A stretch of DNA of 64,000 nt from Blepharisma japonicum (taxonomy: Eukaryota > Ciliophora > Heterotrichea > Heterotrichida > Blepharismidae). Each line of letters opens with the position of its first letter. The stretch's first letter is position 1. The stretch spans positions 62,001-126,000 of the forward strand of contig CATKHK010000016.1 in assembly GCA_949751835.1 (NCBI GenBank), read 5' to 3'. The translations under genes and the position numbers were made by a program. Positions 33,678-44,109 of the stretch are shown one piece after another. The notes beneath the pieces are model-generated. The model had not been told where the DNA came from. It did no database searches and saw only the letters and a program-made list of their open reading frames with translations.

Positions 33678-34076
33678 TTAAGCGCTAGTGGTGGCTGGAG
33701 CAGCTTCGGTTGTTGCTGGTGCTGCTTGTGGTTTGGCTGCTTGGGCTGGACGCTTGTCCTCTTCTCTTTTGACAAAAACTCTTGGGACTTTACGTATTTT
33801 TCTGAACTCGTGACTTCTGACTCTTACAATTCTGTGGTGAATTGCGCATGCAATGCAGTAAGCGAGCTTAAGATAGAACTTAGGAATGACGAAATTCTCA
33901 ATGGCTCTGTTATCTTTGATGTCTCTCAGAGATGAGGCGTCAACCATGTTCCTGACAGTGTAGCGCTTTACAGCTTTGTCTTTTGGAACGATTCTACCAC
34001 AGTGTGTGCAGTGAACTGGAGTTCCGTGACCAGCGTTCTTCAGGCTTCTTCCATTATTCCTACGCTTCTTTGGCAT
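33678..34076 (-). CDS. RPS26: 40S ribosomal protein eS26
   Basis: Component of the small ribosomal subunit at the mRNA exit channel. 132 residues, one exon. The start MPKKRRNNGRSLKNAGHG is the family N-terminus; an in-frame ATG further upstream (34127) would add 17 residues that no eS26 has, so I reject it. Zinc-binding Cys pairs are present in VHCTHCGR and CIACAIH. The conserved middle VDASSLRDIKDNRAIENFV is intact. The C-terminal tail is extended and Ala/Pro-rich (AAPATTEAAPATT), as in other eukaryotes. No TGA codons. Confidence 0.96.
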   Translation of the reverse strand: MPKKRRNNGRSLKNAGHGTPVHCTHCGRIVPKDKAVKRYTVRNMVDASSLRDIKDNRAIENFVIPKFYLKLAYCIACAIHHRIVRVRSHEFRKIRKVPRVFVKREEDKRPAQAAKPQAAPATTEAAPATTSA

Positions 34077-34209
34077 CTTTAATGGTTTATAAAACCATAA
34101 TCCAAAAGGGCGAAAAAGGTGAACCAAAGTGCTTTCAGGAAAAGATACAAAAATTCATTTATTTAGGAAATTCTAATAGAAATTAGATTTAATTGGTTTT
34201 CTAATTAAG

Positions 34210-35988
34210 CTAAGGACCTCTTGGGACTTCGTTGTCTTGAGTTATAACAGCAGCCCATTTGTACATTGTGTCTTCTGTGAAGTCTTTATATGGCTTTGTG
34301 GATGTCCATTTGCCTTCCGCAATGTTGTAATATTCGATATTTTGTCCTTGGGCAGAACCACCGATTGCGAATACACAGCCAGAGCAAAAATGGAATTTAT
34401 TCATAAGGTATCTTGTATGTGCCATACTAGCTAAAGTGGTTCATTCTAAAGTCTCTAGATCAAGGCTTCTGACTACATTTAGTGTTCCTTTTTCGTTATA
34501 TCCTCCAGCAATCATAATTTTATTGTCAGAGTAATAAGCAGCCCCAGTGTTTTGAAGCGGCCTATGTAAAACACAAGGTAAAGTTTCCCATTTATTTTTA
34601 ATCACGCTATATCTTTCAATATTATCCAAATACTTCGTCCCATCATACCCTCCAAATACATATATATCATTCCCTGATATGGTAGAGCTGAAAGCGCATC
34701 TTCTATAATTTAAGCTTGCGATAGGCAAAGTATCGAAGGTCTCTATAGAAATTTTCTCGCATTTGTCGTGCCAAGATGAGCCATTATACCCACCTATGCA
34801 GTAGACAAAGCCATTGAAATATACAGCATTATGAGATGATCTTACATGTAGCATACTGTTTCTTTTAATCATACGATTTTCCTTAAATTCATAGACTTCA
34901 TTAGATTTTGTTCCTCCAGTAATTAAAATGCTTCCATTAGGAAGAGCTGCGGCAGAGGCAAAATTTTTGAAATCGTAACCGTTTGTTTCTAATATTACAG
35001 TTTGAGACCAGCGCTGAGTGGCTAAATTAAATTTGAGGACGGTGTTTTGTGTCCCAAAACAATAGATTGCAGGGTTATTAAAATCAACACCAGCAGAAAT
35101 CATCCCGAATTTATTTATTTCTTGCTCCAAAGGCTTTGGATTGAAAAGTGCTCGTGAGGATATGACTGAAGTGGAATCAATCATAGAGACCTTTTGGCAT
35201 TGGGATAGAAGCAAGTGCACTTCGCGCTTGCTTGATGTTATTGTATGTGACCAATTAGAGTTAGTAAGCTCCAAAGGACTCATGGATTCGATTTTGGTAT
35301 TCAAAGTGTTTAAATTTTCTAAATATTGTTGAACTTGTATAACAAACTGCGAAATTTCGTCTAAATCTGATTGTAATCTCACCCCACAAGTTTGGGACTC
35401 TTCTTGTATTTTTTCTTTTAAAAATTGTTTTTTCTGTTCTAATTTATCATAGATTCTTGCAAAATACCCATCAATTCTTCCTAATTCTTTTTCTGTTGAT
35501 TGAACTAGTTGCTCTCTTCTGCTTTCAATGTCAATTTCTTTTTTCTGAGCTGTATCTAGCATTTCTTCAACTTTTCCTATGAGGCCTTTAACCTCATATC
35601 TTCGTTCTAGGACAGGATCATCTAATTTTACGAGCTTATGTCCATTATGCAATAAAATACACTCAGCACAAACTGGCTTAGAGTCTTCAATGCAATATCT
35701 AATCACATTCTCTTCAGGGTGCTCTTGGCACTGACTTGGAAGCTTTGATTTTGCTCAATTTACGAGCTCAGTAGATTTAGTATTTGCTATGAACTCAAGA
35801 ACTGTATAATTTTTAGGTAAGCTTGAAGTTCCTGCTGTTACTGAAATACTTCGACATGTTGGGCATGTTATTTGATTTTCGTCAATAACCTGATTCAAGC
35901 ACAATTCACAGCATGTGTGGCCACATCGCAGCAAACGAGGACAATTATCTCCTTCGTTGAATAGCTCTGAGCATATAGGGCATTCCAT
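34210..35988 (-). CDS. RING finger / B-box / coiled-coil / kelch protein (TRIM-like)
   Basis: Likely E3 ubiquitin ligase. 592 residues, one exon. The RING starts at once (MECPICSELFNEGDNC, then CGHTCCELC and CPTCRS). A B-box follows (CQEHPEENVIRYC, then CAECILLHNGH), then a coiled coil at about 130-220. About six kelch repeats occupy 270-590, for example YCIGGYNGSSWHDKCEKIS and YVFGGYDGTKYLDNIERYS. TGA codons at about 35755 and 34441 are Trp. I prefer the ATG at 35988 because the upstream in-frame ATGs (36018 and 36024) overlap the start of the divergent gene. The stop is TAG. It shares its architecture with the gene at 6707-8563. Confidence 0.85.
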
Positions 35989-36008
35989 ATTGATTACTTC
36001 ATATTTAA

Positions 36009-37778
36009 ATGAAGGCATCGACACTTACACAACTCTATTGGCCTACACAATGCCAAAATAAAGAAGGCTATATAATAGGTTGGTCTATTCGTGGCTTTGT
36101 TTGCTGTATTATAACAGTCCTTGATCTTCCTTTGGCTAAAATAGAAAATACGCTTAAACAAATCGGAGAAAAGGTCGAGGTGCTAGGAATTGTAAGTGCT
36201 GGAACACAAGAACCTCAAGAAGCCATTGAGAAAAGAGCAGTTTCTGATATATGATTTTCTGCTACTGTGGAATCTAATTGTATTAGACTTATGGATCTTC
36301 ATTGCTGTGGATATCGATATAAAGCTAGCGCTCACATAATATTTTATGATAACTCAAAGGTTAATATTGACACATGCAACATGCTTTGCCCAGAAATTTT
36401 TTACAGAAAATTCATAAACCAGCCACAAAAACTGCAGAAAATGGAACCTTCTACGCTACAGCTTGTATGCAATCAGATTAATCGGTGCGCATTTATTGAA
36501 AAAAGAATATTGACAAAGCTAGAACTTGAACCACCTCCAGCAGCGAAATGAAGCAAAAGCCCTTTCTACTCTGGATGTGTAGTTATTATGTTGACTTTTC
36601 AAGTTTTAGGAGAATTTATACTTGCGATTTATAATTGGTAATTTCGACATAGGAAAATTCCAATTATCCAAAAAGGGATCAGCGATCTGCCAATTAAAAG
36701 TAAAATATTTTGGCATTTAAGCAAAAGATTAAATATTTTGAACACTTGGAAGTTAAATGATACGACAATCAAGCCAAAATACCCATGCCCATATTTAGCA
36801 AGAGGATTTGCAAACGATTATCTTACCTCCCGAGCAATAGTAATGCAAACAGTTTTCGATTGACTGATTGGTATCTTTTTGCTGCTTCTCCTGCATCACT
36901 TTGCTTCAGATACCCTATTAGTTTTCCACACATTGGGTTCAACCGTCCACATTGAGGTCTTAAAATCAGAAATCACCTGACTTATGGGACTTCCTGCAGG
37001 TTTTAAGCCAAACGAAGCATTAGACAACACAATAGGTAAAAATATTTTAATCCTTATAGACTCATGAAATTATGTAACTACATTTCTGACAAAATTTGAG
37101 CCTGAAATAGTGCAGCTTTTTGCAATATTTGGCGTTTTTGGTGTTAGCTTCCAAACAGCTTTATTATCAGATTTAGTAGATTTTTGCACTTTACATATGT
37201 AAATATCATGTAGACATTATATTTATGTATTTGTGGGGCAAGTTTATAGTCTGCAGATACAAATTATCCATTCTTTATGTAGACTTATAATAGGAAACAA
37301 AAAGAACGTATTAAAAGGAGTAAGATTTATGCAGAGAATTGATAAAGGAGATTATTCAGTTGATGAAATTTTATTAGGAACTCTCATTTTTACTGGCTTA
37401 ATTTTCTTGTATCCTACAATTGCTATGTACTACTTGTGCTTTGTGAGTATCTGATTAAGTGTCCAATTTGTCCAAACTATTTTGACGTTTACTTTGATCT
37501 TTTTAAATCATTTTCCCTGCTTTTTGCTTTGGGCTTATTTTATCTATCCCACATATTTCACTAGATCAGTTTACTTTGAAATGGTCCAAACACCAATAAA
37601 CGTCTATTTTCCTACAAATTATATGAAATTGCATACCCAAAAGGTCCCGATCTCCAAAATTTTTTATGATTTTACATCAAGATTAAAACAAGTTGCGGCA
37701 AATCTTCTAAATTTTACAATTATAAAAAACATTTTACTAGGAACACAAATACCAAAAATGAGCCATTGGGAGTTTTAA
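36009..37778 (+). CDS. PIGQ: PIG-Q/Gpi1 subunit of the GPI-GlcNAc transferase
   Basis: Subunit of the ER complex that makes GlcNAc-PI, the first step of GPI-anchor synthesis. 579 residues from three exons; 15-nt introns at 36638-36652 (GTAATTTCGACATAG) and 37199-37213 (GTAAATATCATGTAG), both phase 2. The hallmark lies near residues 440-475: GNKKNVLKGVRFMQRID, then DEILLGTLIFTGLIFLYPTI, matching the Gpi1 signature. Several TM segments surround it. Six TGA codons read as Trp, among them those in FDWLIGIF, TWLMG and SWNYV. The N-terminal 200 residues are soluble and less conserved. Its start is 20 nt from that of the divergent RING/kelch gene. Confidence 0.9.
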
Positions 37779-37818
37779 TTCACTAATTAAGTCTTAAGAA
37801 ATAATTACATTAAATTAT

Positions 37819-38448
37819 TTATAGTTTCTTAAGATCTGGGCTTATAGAATACAAGTGCATAGGAGCTGGGCTTGGAGATTTAACACTATGCCGGAATTCT
37901 TTGGGCAATTTCTGAAATCCTGAGTGTTTATTTCTATGTTTTGATGTCAAACTACTAGGTGTTGCAGAAGTAATCGGTGCTAAATTAAAAAGGACAGTTG
38001 ATAATGGACTTGGGGTCTTTCCAATTCTACTTCTTGGGCTTGATTTTTTCATTCTTGTTGGGGAGCTGCTTTTAAGGCTTTTATTTAAAAATTCTGTTAT
38101 ATTTCCCATCCTATGAGAACTGTTATTTAGCGAATCTTTTCTACGATTAATTTCAATTGTTTTATCTCGGGCTGATGATCGATAATTAATTACAGGGAGC
38201 TGCCTTATAACTTTTTCTTTTTCTCTTGGGAACTTATAATGTGCATTTGTAGGGGAACGATTAAATCTTGCATCAATTTCATCTCTTATTTTTCCATCAA
38301 CATCATGATTATAGTCAATTTCTACCAAAAAACTATTAGTGCTTTCATCTGTGCAGGTGCTTGATATTCTTGAAAGCCCTTGTCCTTTCAGTTGCATTGG
38401 CATCATCAGTGTGTTTAAATTCCTTTGTCTTCCATTAGTGTTAAGCAT
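37819..38448 (-). CDS. Basic Ser/Pro-rich orphan
   Basis: 209 residues, not recognised. It is basic and low in hydrophobic residues, with many SP sites and basic pairs (KSSSPTRMKKSSPRSRIGKT). Only residues about 40-75 look as if they could fold (SFLVEIDYNHDVDGKIRDE). Single exon, stop TAA, no TGA. Proteins of this kind can be phosphorylated scaffold or chromatin parts, but there is no direct sign of that. It borders the decayed region that starts just after it. Confidence 0.45.
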   Translation of the reverse strand: MLNTNGRQRNLNTLMMPMQLKGQGLSRISSTCTDESTNSFLVEIDYNHDVDGKIRDEIDARFNRSPTNAHYKFPREKEKVIRQLPVINYRSSARDKTIEINRRKDSLNNSSHRMGNITEFLNKSLKSSSPTRMKKSSPRSRIGKTPSPLSTVLFNLAPITSATPSSLTSKHRNKHSGFQKLPKEFRHSVKSPSPAPMHLYSISPDLKKL

Positions 38449-39922
38449 TGTATATTATATTAAAAATTTTGTGATTAAGTTTATTTAATATCATTATGAA
38501 GATTCCAAAATTACTGCTAAAAGATTTTATTGGCATTTTTGGAATCGAAAGTTTTGAAAATCTGGACGATTTTATTTTTTTTGAAGGCTATCCTAAGCCT
38601 TTGTAGAGCTTAATGAAATTGTATATTTGATGAGACCATTGCTATCTGTGTCAGATCTTCTTTAGTATCTTAAATTTGTCATTCTCGTCAAAAAATTCAT
38701 CTATAAAAGGCTCAAGAATGTTTCCCCTTCAATTGAAAGAGTTTCTAGTCTTCTAAAATGCTTTTCATTAAGCCTCTTAAGTCTCTATTGTTAATATTTT
38801 AAGTTTGGTCTTTATCTAATACATAAAATAGTAAACTATGCTCTCTACTTGTAAAGCACTCTAAAATATATAACTGCAACTTCAAATCCCTGCCTTTATA
38901 GCTTGTTTGTTTAGTTGAATGCCCGCTTATTTAATATATCATTTTCATAGAGATCTTGACTTTTGAGAATCTCAAGCAAATCATATTGCATAGGTAGTAG
39001 CAAAATTTTTAGCTTAAAAGTCAGATTTTTCCCCCTCTGATTTTGATTTGATCTTTAACAAAAGTAACGAAAATATTGATTATAATCAAGCCCTTAGACC
39101 AGACGTAAATCAAAATACTAAACTATTCATATCCTTCTAGAATTTCTGAAATAATTAGTGCTTTTTTAAAAGATTACCTTTGAATTTGATTAGCATCGCT
39201 GAAGAAATGGGCATTGTGCTTATTTCAATGACTTCTTGAATTTTTGTTGAAGAAGCTTAATATCGTTGAAATACTTTGAAAGGGTTTTGGATTTCTCATT
39301 TTGAGAGACATGCATAATTGAAGTATTGCAGCTATGAAAAGTATTTAAGATTTCTTGGTATGTGATAAGATCTGCATTAAACGTGCCGATAAATATTATT
39401 CTAAGCCACCTTTTTATCTTATCTTACAATGCAAAATTGTCACTATAGTCGAAATATATAAATCTAGCTAAGTTTAATACGGATCTTTTATTAGCCAGAC
39501 TGATTTTTGACTAATCTGTAGTTGCCTGGGAGAATTAATAGCTATTGAGGCTTGAATGATCTGCTTTTTAAAAGACTCATTTTTAACTTGTAAAAACATT
39601 AAAAGAAACATATAAATTTCTATCGCCTTAAGGTTAATTTTCTAATCTATCATTAAATACTTCTATTTAAAGCTTATCTTATAATTTCTAAGCCTGGTTA
39701 TATATTCTGACAATCTTTCATTTTTGCCTAATAGACTTAATATTTTGGAGATAAAAATTATTAAGGAATTCTCTCAGAAACTATTTAAGCATTCCTTGAA
39801 GATTTATAAATTCATAATAACTTGACTCAATATTTGTGCTAGCTTAGAATTATAAGTCAACAAAAATGTAACAGCAAAAAAAGAATTTAAAATTATTGAC
39901 GAATTTATTTTGTACAAAATAG
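38449..39922 (-). pseudogene. Decayed coding remnant, family unknown
   Basis: A 1.4-kb stretch with no intact gene. On the minus strand it carries protein-like segments that change frame and are cut by TAA and TAG. At about 39220-39420 there is an open 66-codon run (including YQEILNTFHSCNTSIMHVSQ). At about 39490-39620 there is another in a different frame (LQVKNESFKKQIIQASIAIN). At about 39010-39140 there is a third (SFKKALIISEILEGYE). The final part at 38450-39000 has leucine-rich wording such as FRRLETLSIEGETFLSLL with several interrupting stops. This looks like an old gene losing its frame. I cannot name the parent; a leucine-rich repeat protein is only a guess. Confidence 0.5.
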
Positions 39923-40378
39923 TTAACTTATATTTACCTGAGCAGGATGTTCCCGGGCCATGTGTGCTTTCATCATATATTTATTATATATTAGCTGGCC
40001 ACACTTTTTGCAAGGTACTCGGGTAGATTTTTCGTGTACTTGTTTAATATGTGATTTTAGAGCATTCTCATTTTTGAACTTCTTACTGCATTGTTTGCAT
40101 GAAGCCTTTTTGTCAGATGTCGAATGAATTTTACCTATGTGTTGGCTCAAGCCTTTTTTGCATGAAAAATCTGCAAAGCAGATGTTGCATTGAAAGGTTT
40201 CTTCATTATCTGACGGCATCAGGCTACGCTCATCTGAAATTTCTGTCAGGTTCTTGTAGTAAAAATTTTGATAGTAATTAAAGCAAAACTCATTTGATGA
40301 TTCTTCAAGTAAAAGCGGTGCTAGTGGTAAAATTTGGGATTGAGAAGAGCAGTCAGCTTGATTTAGATTTAAGTCCAT
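39923..40378 (-). CDS. C2H2 zinc-finger protein
   Basis: 151 residues, one exon, stop TAA. Three C2H2 fingers lie in the C-terminal half: CNICFADFSCKKGLSQHIGKIH, CKQCSKKFKNENALKSHIKQ followed by VH, and CKKCGQLIYNKYMMKAHMAREH read with their Cys and His pairs. The N-terminal 60 residues are acidic and have no known motif. It could bind DNA, RNA or a protein partner; three fingers are enough for sequence-specific DNA binding, but the target cannot be inferred. C2H2 proteins are few in ciliates compared with animals. Confidence 0.8.
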   Translation of the reverse strand: MDLNLNQADCSSQSQILPLAPLLLEESSNEFCFNYYQNFYYKNLTEISDERSLMPSDNEETFQCNICFADFSCKKGLSQHIGKIHSTSDKKASCKQCSKKFKNENALKSHIKQVHEKSTRVPCKKCGQLIYNKYMMKAHMAREHPAQVNIS

Positions 40379-40822
40379 TTTTTTTATTAAGGCAAAAACC
40401 AGTGCTGCTAATTTATCAAGAAATTAATGGTTTTTTGCCGATAAAAAGAGAGAAATATTGGAGGAAATACAGGAATATCTTTGTGACTCAAAGTAAAAAG
40501 CTTAAATATATACTAAAAAATCATTGTATAGTTTTTGTTAAAATAAATAAATTTATAAGAGAGTTGCCATCTCAAATAGTAGTAAGTGTTTCTACGAAAA
40601 TATATATTCAAGCTAATTTCCTAATTCATCCACTATCAAATCTCAAATTCAAATGAAAAATTTCCTAACTCTCCATAAACTTTTCTAAACATTTTATTTA
40701 AAGAATCATAGTCGGTATCAATACTCCACAAATCTCTTTAAATTCCAACTCAACATATATGAGCTACAAGCAAATCAACATTTAAGAAGAAATTCAATTC
40801 TTTTGAGATCAGTTATAATAAA
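40379..40822. other. Divergent spacer
   Basis: 440 AT-rich bases between divergent genes. A plus-strand reading frame crosses from the zinc-finger gene into it, but its make-up looks like an antisense shadow. I see no gene. Confidence 0.35.
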
Positions 40823-41344
40823 ATGGACAAGGAGTATTACCAAAAGTGGAGAGCTGAAAAAGACCCTTCTTTCGCACAAGAGCAAGCATTCCAAACAAGT
40901 TTATCTAAATTTTATGGAGCTGATGATTCAGACTCCCCATCTAAGAGACCTTTACCAGCTGAAAAAGAATTAAGAAAACAAGAGATCTTAAAGCAAACTT
41001 CAGCAATGTTTACTAGATCAGATTCCTGGCACAACCCAGACAAGCGCACTGTCGGAGTTTTCTACGAAGAGTCCAACCCTGAAAATCTAACCAAAGAAGA
41101 AATGATGAACATCGAAAAAATGAGCCGAGTAAGTAACACCATTTTCAGACCTAATACCTACCAAAACGAAGACTGGAAAATTGACGTTTTAACCTCCACC
41201 ACACATGCTGAGCATTGTAAAGAACAATTTAACGGTGATGAGCCAGATAAAAAATTCAATTTGAGGAGAACCGTCATTTCTGAGTACTCCAATGCTCTTC
41301 ATAACCAAACGGTTTTCATCAACCCAAAGTTCACTTCTTGCTAA
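40823..41344 (+). CDS. Conserved-looking small protein, unknown
   Basis: 173 residues, single exon, stop TAA, no TGA. It begins MDKEYYQKWRAEKDPSFAQE and is hydrophilic throughout, with scattered aromatic residues and motifs such as TIFRPNTYQNEDWKIDVLTS. It has no signal peptide, TM segment or coiled coil. The mix of extended, aromatic-dotted segments resembles microtubule inner proteins of axonemal doublets, and the next gene (MORN3) is itself a ciliary protein, but a functional link is only inferred. Confidence 0.5.
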   Translation: MDKEYYQKWRAEKDPSFAQEQAFQTSLSKFYGADDSDSPSKRPLPAEKELRKQEILKQTSAMFTRSDSWHNPDKRTVGVFYEESNPENLTKEEMMNIEKMSRVSNTIFRPNTYQNEDWKIDVLTSTTHAEHCKEQFNGDEPDKKFNLRRTVISEYSNALHNQTVFINPKFTSC

Positions 41345-41386
41345 TAATTTAAGGTCTTTTTCTAAATATGGCAATCGTTATTTATT

Positions 41387-42217
41387 ATGAGTGAAGAAAA
41401 TGAAAGCGCCTCAATGGAATCTAGACCTCCAGAACAGCTATGGAAGATTAATAATAAAAGGGCTCAAAAAAACGGCAATCATAAAGGAGTCTATTGGGTA
41501 AAGAAAAGACAAGCTGATGAGGATGGCAAAATCAGAGGCGAAAAGTGGTATCATAGCTCTAAATATGAAGGAGAGTGGAATAATAATACTAAGGAAGGAT
41601 ATGGAATCATGTATTATGCAAACGGAGATAAATATGAAGGCAGCTGGAAAGATAATCAGAGAAATGGAAACGGGACGTTGTGGAAACTGATTTCAAAAAA
41701 AGGGGATAAGTATAAAAGAATTTATACAGGGGAGTGGAATGATGACAGAATGTCAGGGCAAGGTAGCTATTTTTATGAAAATGAAGATAGGTATGATGGA
41801 TTTTGGTTGAATGGAAAAAAGCATGGACAAGGAAGAATGATTTATGCGAATGGAGATATTTATGAAGGACAGTGGGTTGATGATTTGAAAGACGGATATG
41901 GGATTTTTACTAAGGCAAGTGGAGATTCATATGAAGGCTACTGGATGAAAGATATGAAGCATGGGCAAGGAAGTTTTTACTTTGGAAGCACAAGTAAAAT
42001 TTATGTCGGAGAATGGGTAGAGGATATCCCAAAATGTGGGGTATTCACAGAGGTTGAAGACGATGATGTTGTAAAGCAGTGCAGACCTAAATATTTTACA
42101 GACCCAAACACAGCTCCTCCACTACCTGAATTAAAATTGGAGGACCCTCATGGAGTCCTTAGAGAAACATTGGAAGAAGTAAGAAAGCTTGAGGACAAAC
42201 TGCTAGAGCAGGAATAA
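41387..42217 (+). CDS. MORN3: MORN-repeat protein, MORN3 orthologue
   Basis: 276 residues. About seven MORN repeats run from residue 60 to 215 (YEGEWNNNTKEGYGIMYY, YEGSWKDNQRNGNGTL, YTGEWNDDRMSGQGSYF, YDGFWLNGKKHGQGRM, YEGQWVDDLKDGYGIF, YEGYWMKDMKHGQGSF, YVGEWVEDIPKCG). The match with animal MORN3 goes beyond repeats: the N-terminus EQLWKINNKRAQKNG parallels human SLWKGWDRKAQRNG, and the C-terminal PELKLEDPHGVLRETLEEVR parallels PEVKILDPDGVLAEAL. MORN3 binds MORN2/MEIG1-type partners in sperm and axonemes. Single exon, TAA stop. Confidence 0.88.
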   Translation: MSEENESASMESRPPEQLWKINNKRAQKNGNHKGVYWVKKRQADEDGKIRGEKWYHSSKYEGEWNNNTKEGYGIMYYANGDKYEGSWKDNQRNGNGTLWKLISKKGDKYKRIYTGEWNDDRMSGQGSYFYENEDRYDGFWLNGKKHGQGRMIYANGDIYEGQWVDDLKDGYGIFTKASGDSYEGYWMKDMKHGQGSFYFGSTSKIYVGEWVEDIPKCGVFTEVEDDDVVKQCRPKYFTDPNTAPPLPELKLEDPHGVLRETLEEVRKLEDKLLEQE

Positions 42218-42301
42218 TTTTAAGTAAATTTATATTTCACTTTAAATAGAAAAAATGTATTAAAAAATCAAAAATTATATTGATTTTGCAATAAATATTA
42301 T

Positions 42302-43222
42302 TTAGTCCACTAATCCTCTTTCCTGCATCAGCTTTTTCATCGTTTTCCCTATTTGTGCAGGTGATCTTGTCACCACAACTCCAGCATCCTCTAGTGCTTT
42401 AATTTTAGACTCTGCTCCTCCTTTTCCTCCTGATATGATAGCTCCAGCGTGTCCCATTCTTTTTCCAGGTGGTGCACTAATCCCTGCAATAAAAGAAACA
42501 ACAGGTTTTTTCTGGACATTATATGCTTTAAGCCAAGCAGCCGCATCTTCTTCTCCTGTGCCTCCAATTTCTCCTATCAATACAATAGATTCAGTTTCTG
42601 GGTCATTTATGAACATTTCCAATACATCAATAAAGTCAGAACCTTTAAATGGATCCCCTCCAATACCAACAACAGTGGACTGTCCTAGGCCTTCTTTTGT
42701 GGTTTGGTCGACTGCTTCATAAGTCAAAGTCCCTGATCTGCTGATAATTCCAACTTTACCTGGAGTATGGATATAGCCGGGCATAATTCCGATTTTGCAC
42801 TCTCCTGGTTTAATGACTCCTGGACAATTTGGCCCTATAAGTCTGCTTTTGCTTGATTTTAAAGCGTCTTTGACACGAACCATGTCGTGTTGGGGAATTC
42901 CTTCAGTAATAGTGACAATTAAAGGAATCTCTTCTTCGATACAGTCTAAGATGGCTTGGGCTGCGAAAGATGGAGGGACGTATATTGAGCTTGCCCATGG
43001 ATTTACAGCTTGTTTGGCTTCTTTTACTGTGTTGAAAACAGGAACTCCTAAGTGGATTTTGCCACCTTTGCCTGGAGTTACCCCACCAACAACATGGGTG
43101 CCATATTCAATTGCTTTGGTTGTGTGGAAAGTCCCTTGAGCCCCTGTTATGCCTTGGCAAATAACTGTGGTGTTCTTATCAACAAATACTTTCGCTGTAT
43201 GGCTAAACAGTCTTTTTAGCAT
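42302..43222 (-). CDS. SUCLG1: Succinyl-CoA ligase alpha subunit, mitochondrial
   Basis: TCA-cycle enzyme that makes ATP or GTP from succinyl-CoA together with a beta subunit. 306 residues, one exon, no TGA. The N-terminus [13 protein letters not shown] is basic and could be a short mitochondrial targeting peptide. The CoA-binding Rossmann motif [19 protein letters not shown] and the conserved [10 protein letters not shown] follow. The active-site His sits in [18 protein letters not shown], the phospho-histidine loop. Length is close to the bacterial SucD and animal SUCLG1 proteins. The beta subunit is not in the window. Confidence 0.96.
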   Translation of the reverse strand: MLKRLFSHTAKVFVDKNTTVICQGITGAQGTFHTTKAIEYGTHVVGGVTPGKGGKIHLGVPVFNTVKEAKQAVNPWASSIYVPPSFAAQAILDCIEEEIPLIVTITEGIPQHDMVRVKDALKSSKSRLIGPNCPGVIKPGECKIGIMPGYIHTPGKVGIISRSGTLTYEAVDQTTKEGLGQSTVVGIGGDPFKGSDFIDVLEMFINDPETESIVLIGEIGGTGEEDAAAWLKAYNVQKKPVVSFIAGISAPPGKRMGHAGAIISGGKGGAESKIKALEDAGVVVTRSPAQIGKTMKKLMQERGLVD

Positions 43223-44109
43223 TATAAATGGAAGATAATTATGATTTTAAAGAATAATATCTTAAATGATAATTAGTCGTTTGGGCTTGATTATTTCATT
43301 TTTTGATTATTTTAAACTATCATATCAATATGAAAGATTTGCTTGGATAATAAACTTTTATGATTCTTAAAAATAATTAAAGAATTAAATTTGATACATA
43401 TAATTATTTAATACGTCAATAAAGTCTTATCTTAGAGTCAATTTTTTTAGTTTTATGTTCAAAATATCTTTTGGCATATATTAATTTTGATTTCAAATTA
43501 AAGCTTCCAAAGTTATATTGTTTTGAATTTATATTTATTTTCTGAGATGCAAATTATTTTCAATCTATTCATTTAATCTTTAATCGAATAATTGTATTGA
43601 ATTTGATTTCATCAAATCTCCAACTTGGATATGTATATATTTTTTGTTTCCTATAATTTTATTTGATTTTTTAAAATACTTTTGTAATTGATTTTCTCAT
43701 AATAGACAAATAATAATCCCAATCATGACTGGAATGCTTTTGATTCCAAAAAATATTATTTTTTATTTTGGATAGTTTTTTTTTTGAGGAGTGTAAAATT
43801 ACTTTGGACATTTACATTTGAAATTCAAATGCAGCAGTTACTTTAAGCCATTCTAAAATAATTAGAGACTGTATAACGCTGAAATCTATTAGCCTCTTTT
43901 TCTTTCAAAAATAAAAATACTTTATAAGCTCAATTAAATCGCCAAAAAATCAATCAAAAATATCATTTTCTTTTATATAAGCTTTGACTCTATAATTTAT
44001 TACAAAATTAAAGTTAAATGCCTTCTTAAAAAAATTAAATTACCTATTTTCTGAGTATCCTTAATCTAAACTATCGTTTCCATTATAAACTTGCCATTCG
44101 ATAAATTTA
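43223..44109. other. Long divergent spacer
   Basis: About 890 AT-rich bases between the divergent SUCLG1 and 14-3-3 genes, including a T10 run near 43768. I find no ORF, tRNA or repeat. Confidence 0.4.

Noticed and set aside
34077-34127. Upstream start for eS26
   Set aside because: The added 17 residues are absent from the highly conserved family; MPKKRRN is the normal N-terminus.
38449-39922. A gene using TAA and TAG as Gln (Tetrahymena-type code)
   Set aside because: One minus-strand frame can be read through with about 32 TAA/TAG as Gln, but the number of TAA, TAG and TGA is near what AT-rich random sequence gives, and protein-like segments lie in more than one frame.
38449-39922. Retained germline-limited DNA or transposon copy
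   Set aside because: I found no terminal inverted repeat, TA-flanked boundary or transposase motif. It stays possible but unsupported.
40294-40656. Plus-strand ORF of 120 codons
   Set aside because: It lies partly antisense to the C2H2 zinc-finger gene, has no domain, and its composition is that of antisense AT-rich DNA.
42435-43139. Plus-strand frames of 79-114 codons
   Set aside because: Antisense to succinyl-CoA ligase alpha, a firmly identified gene.
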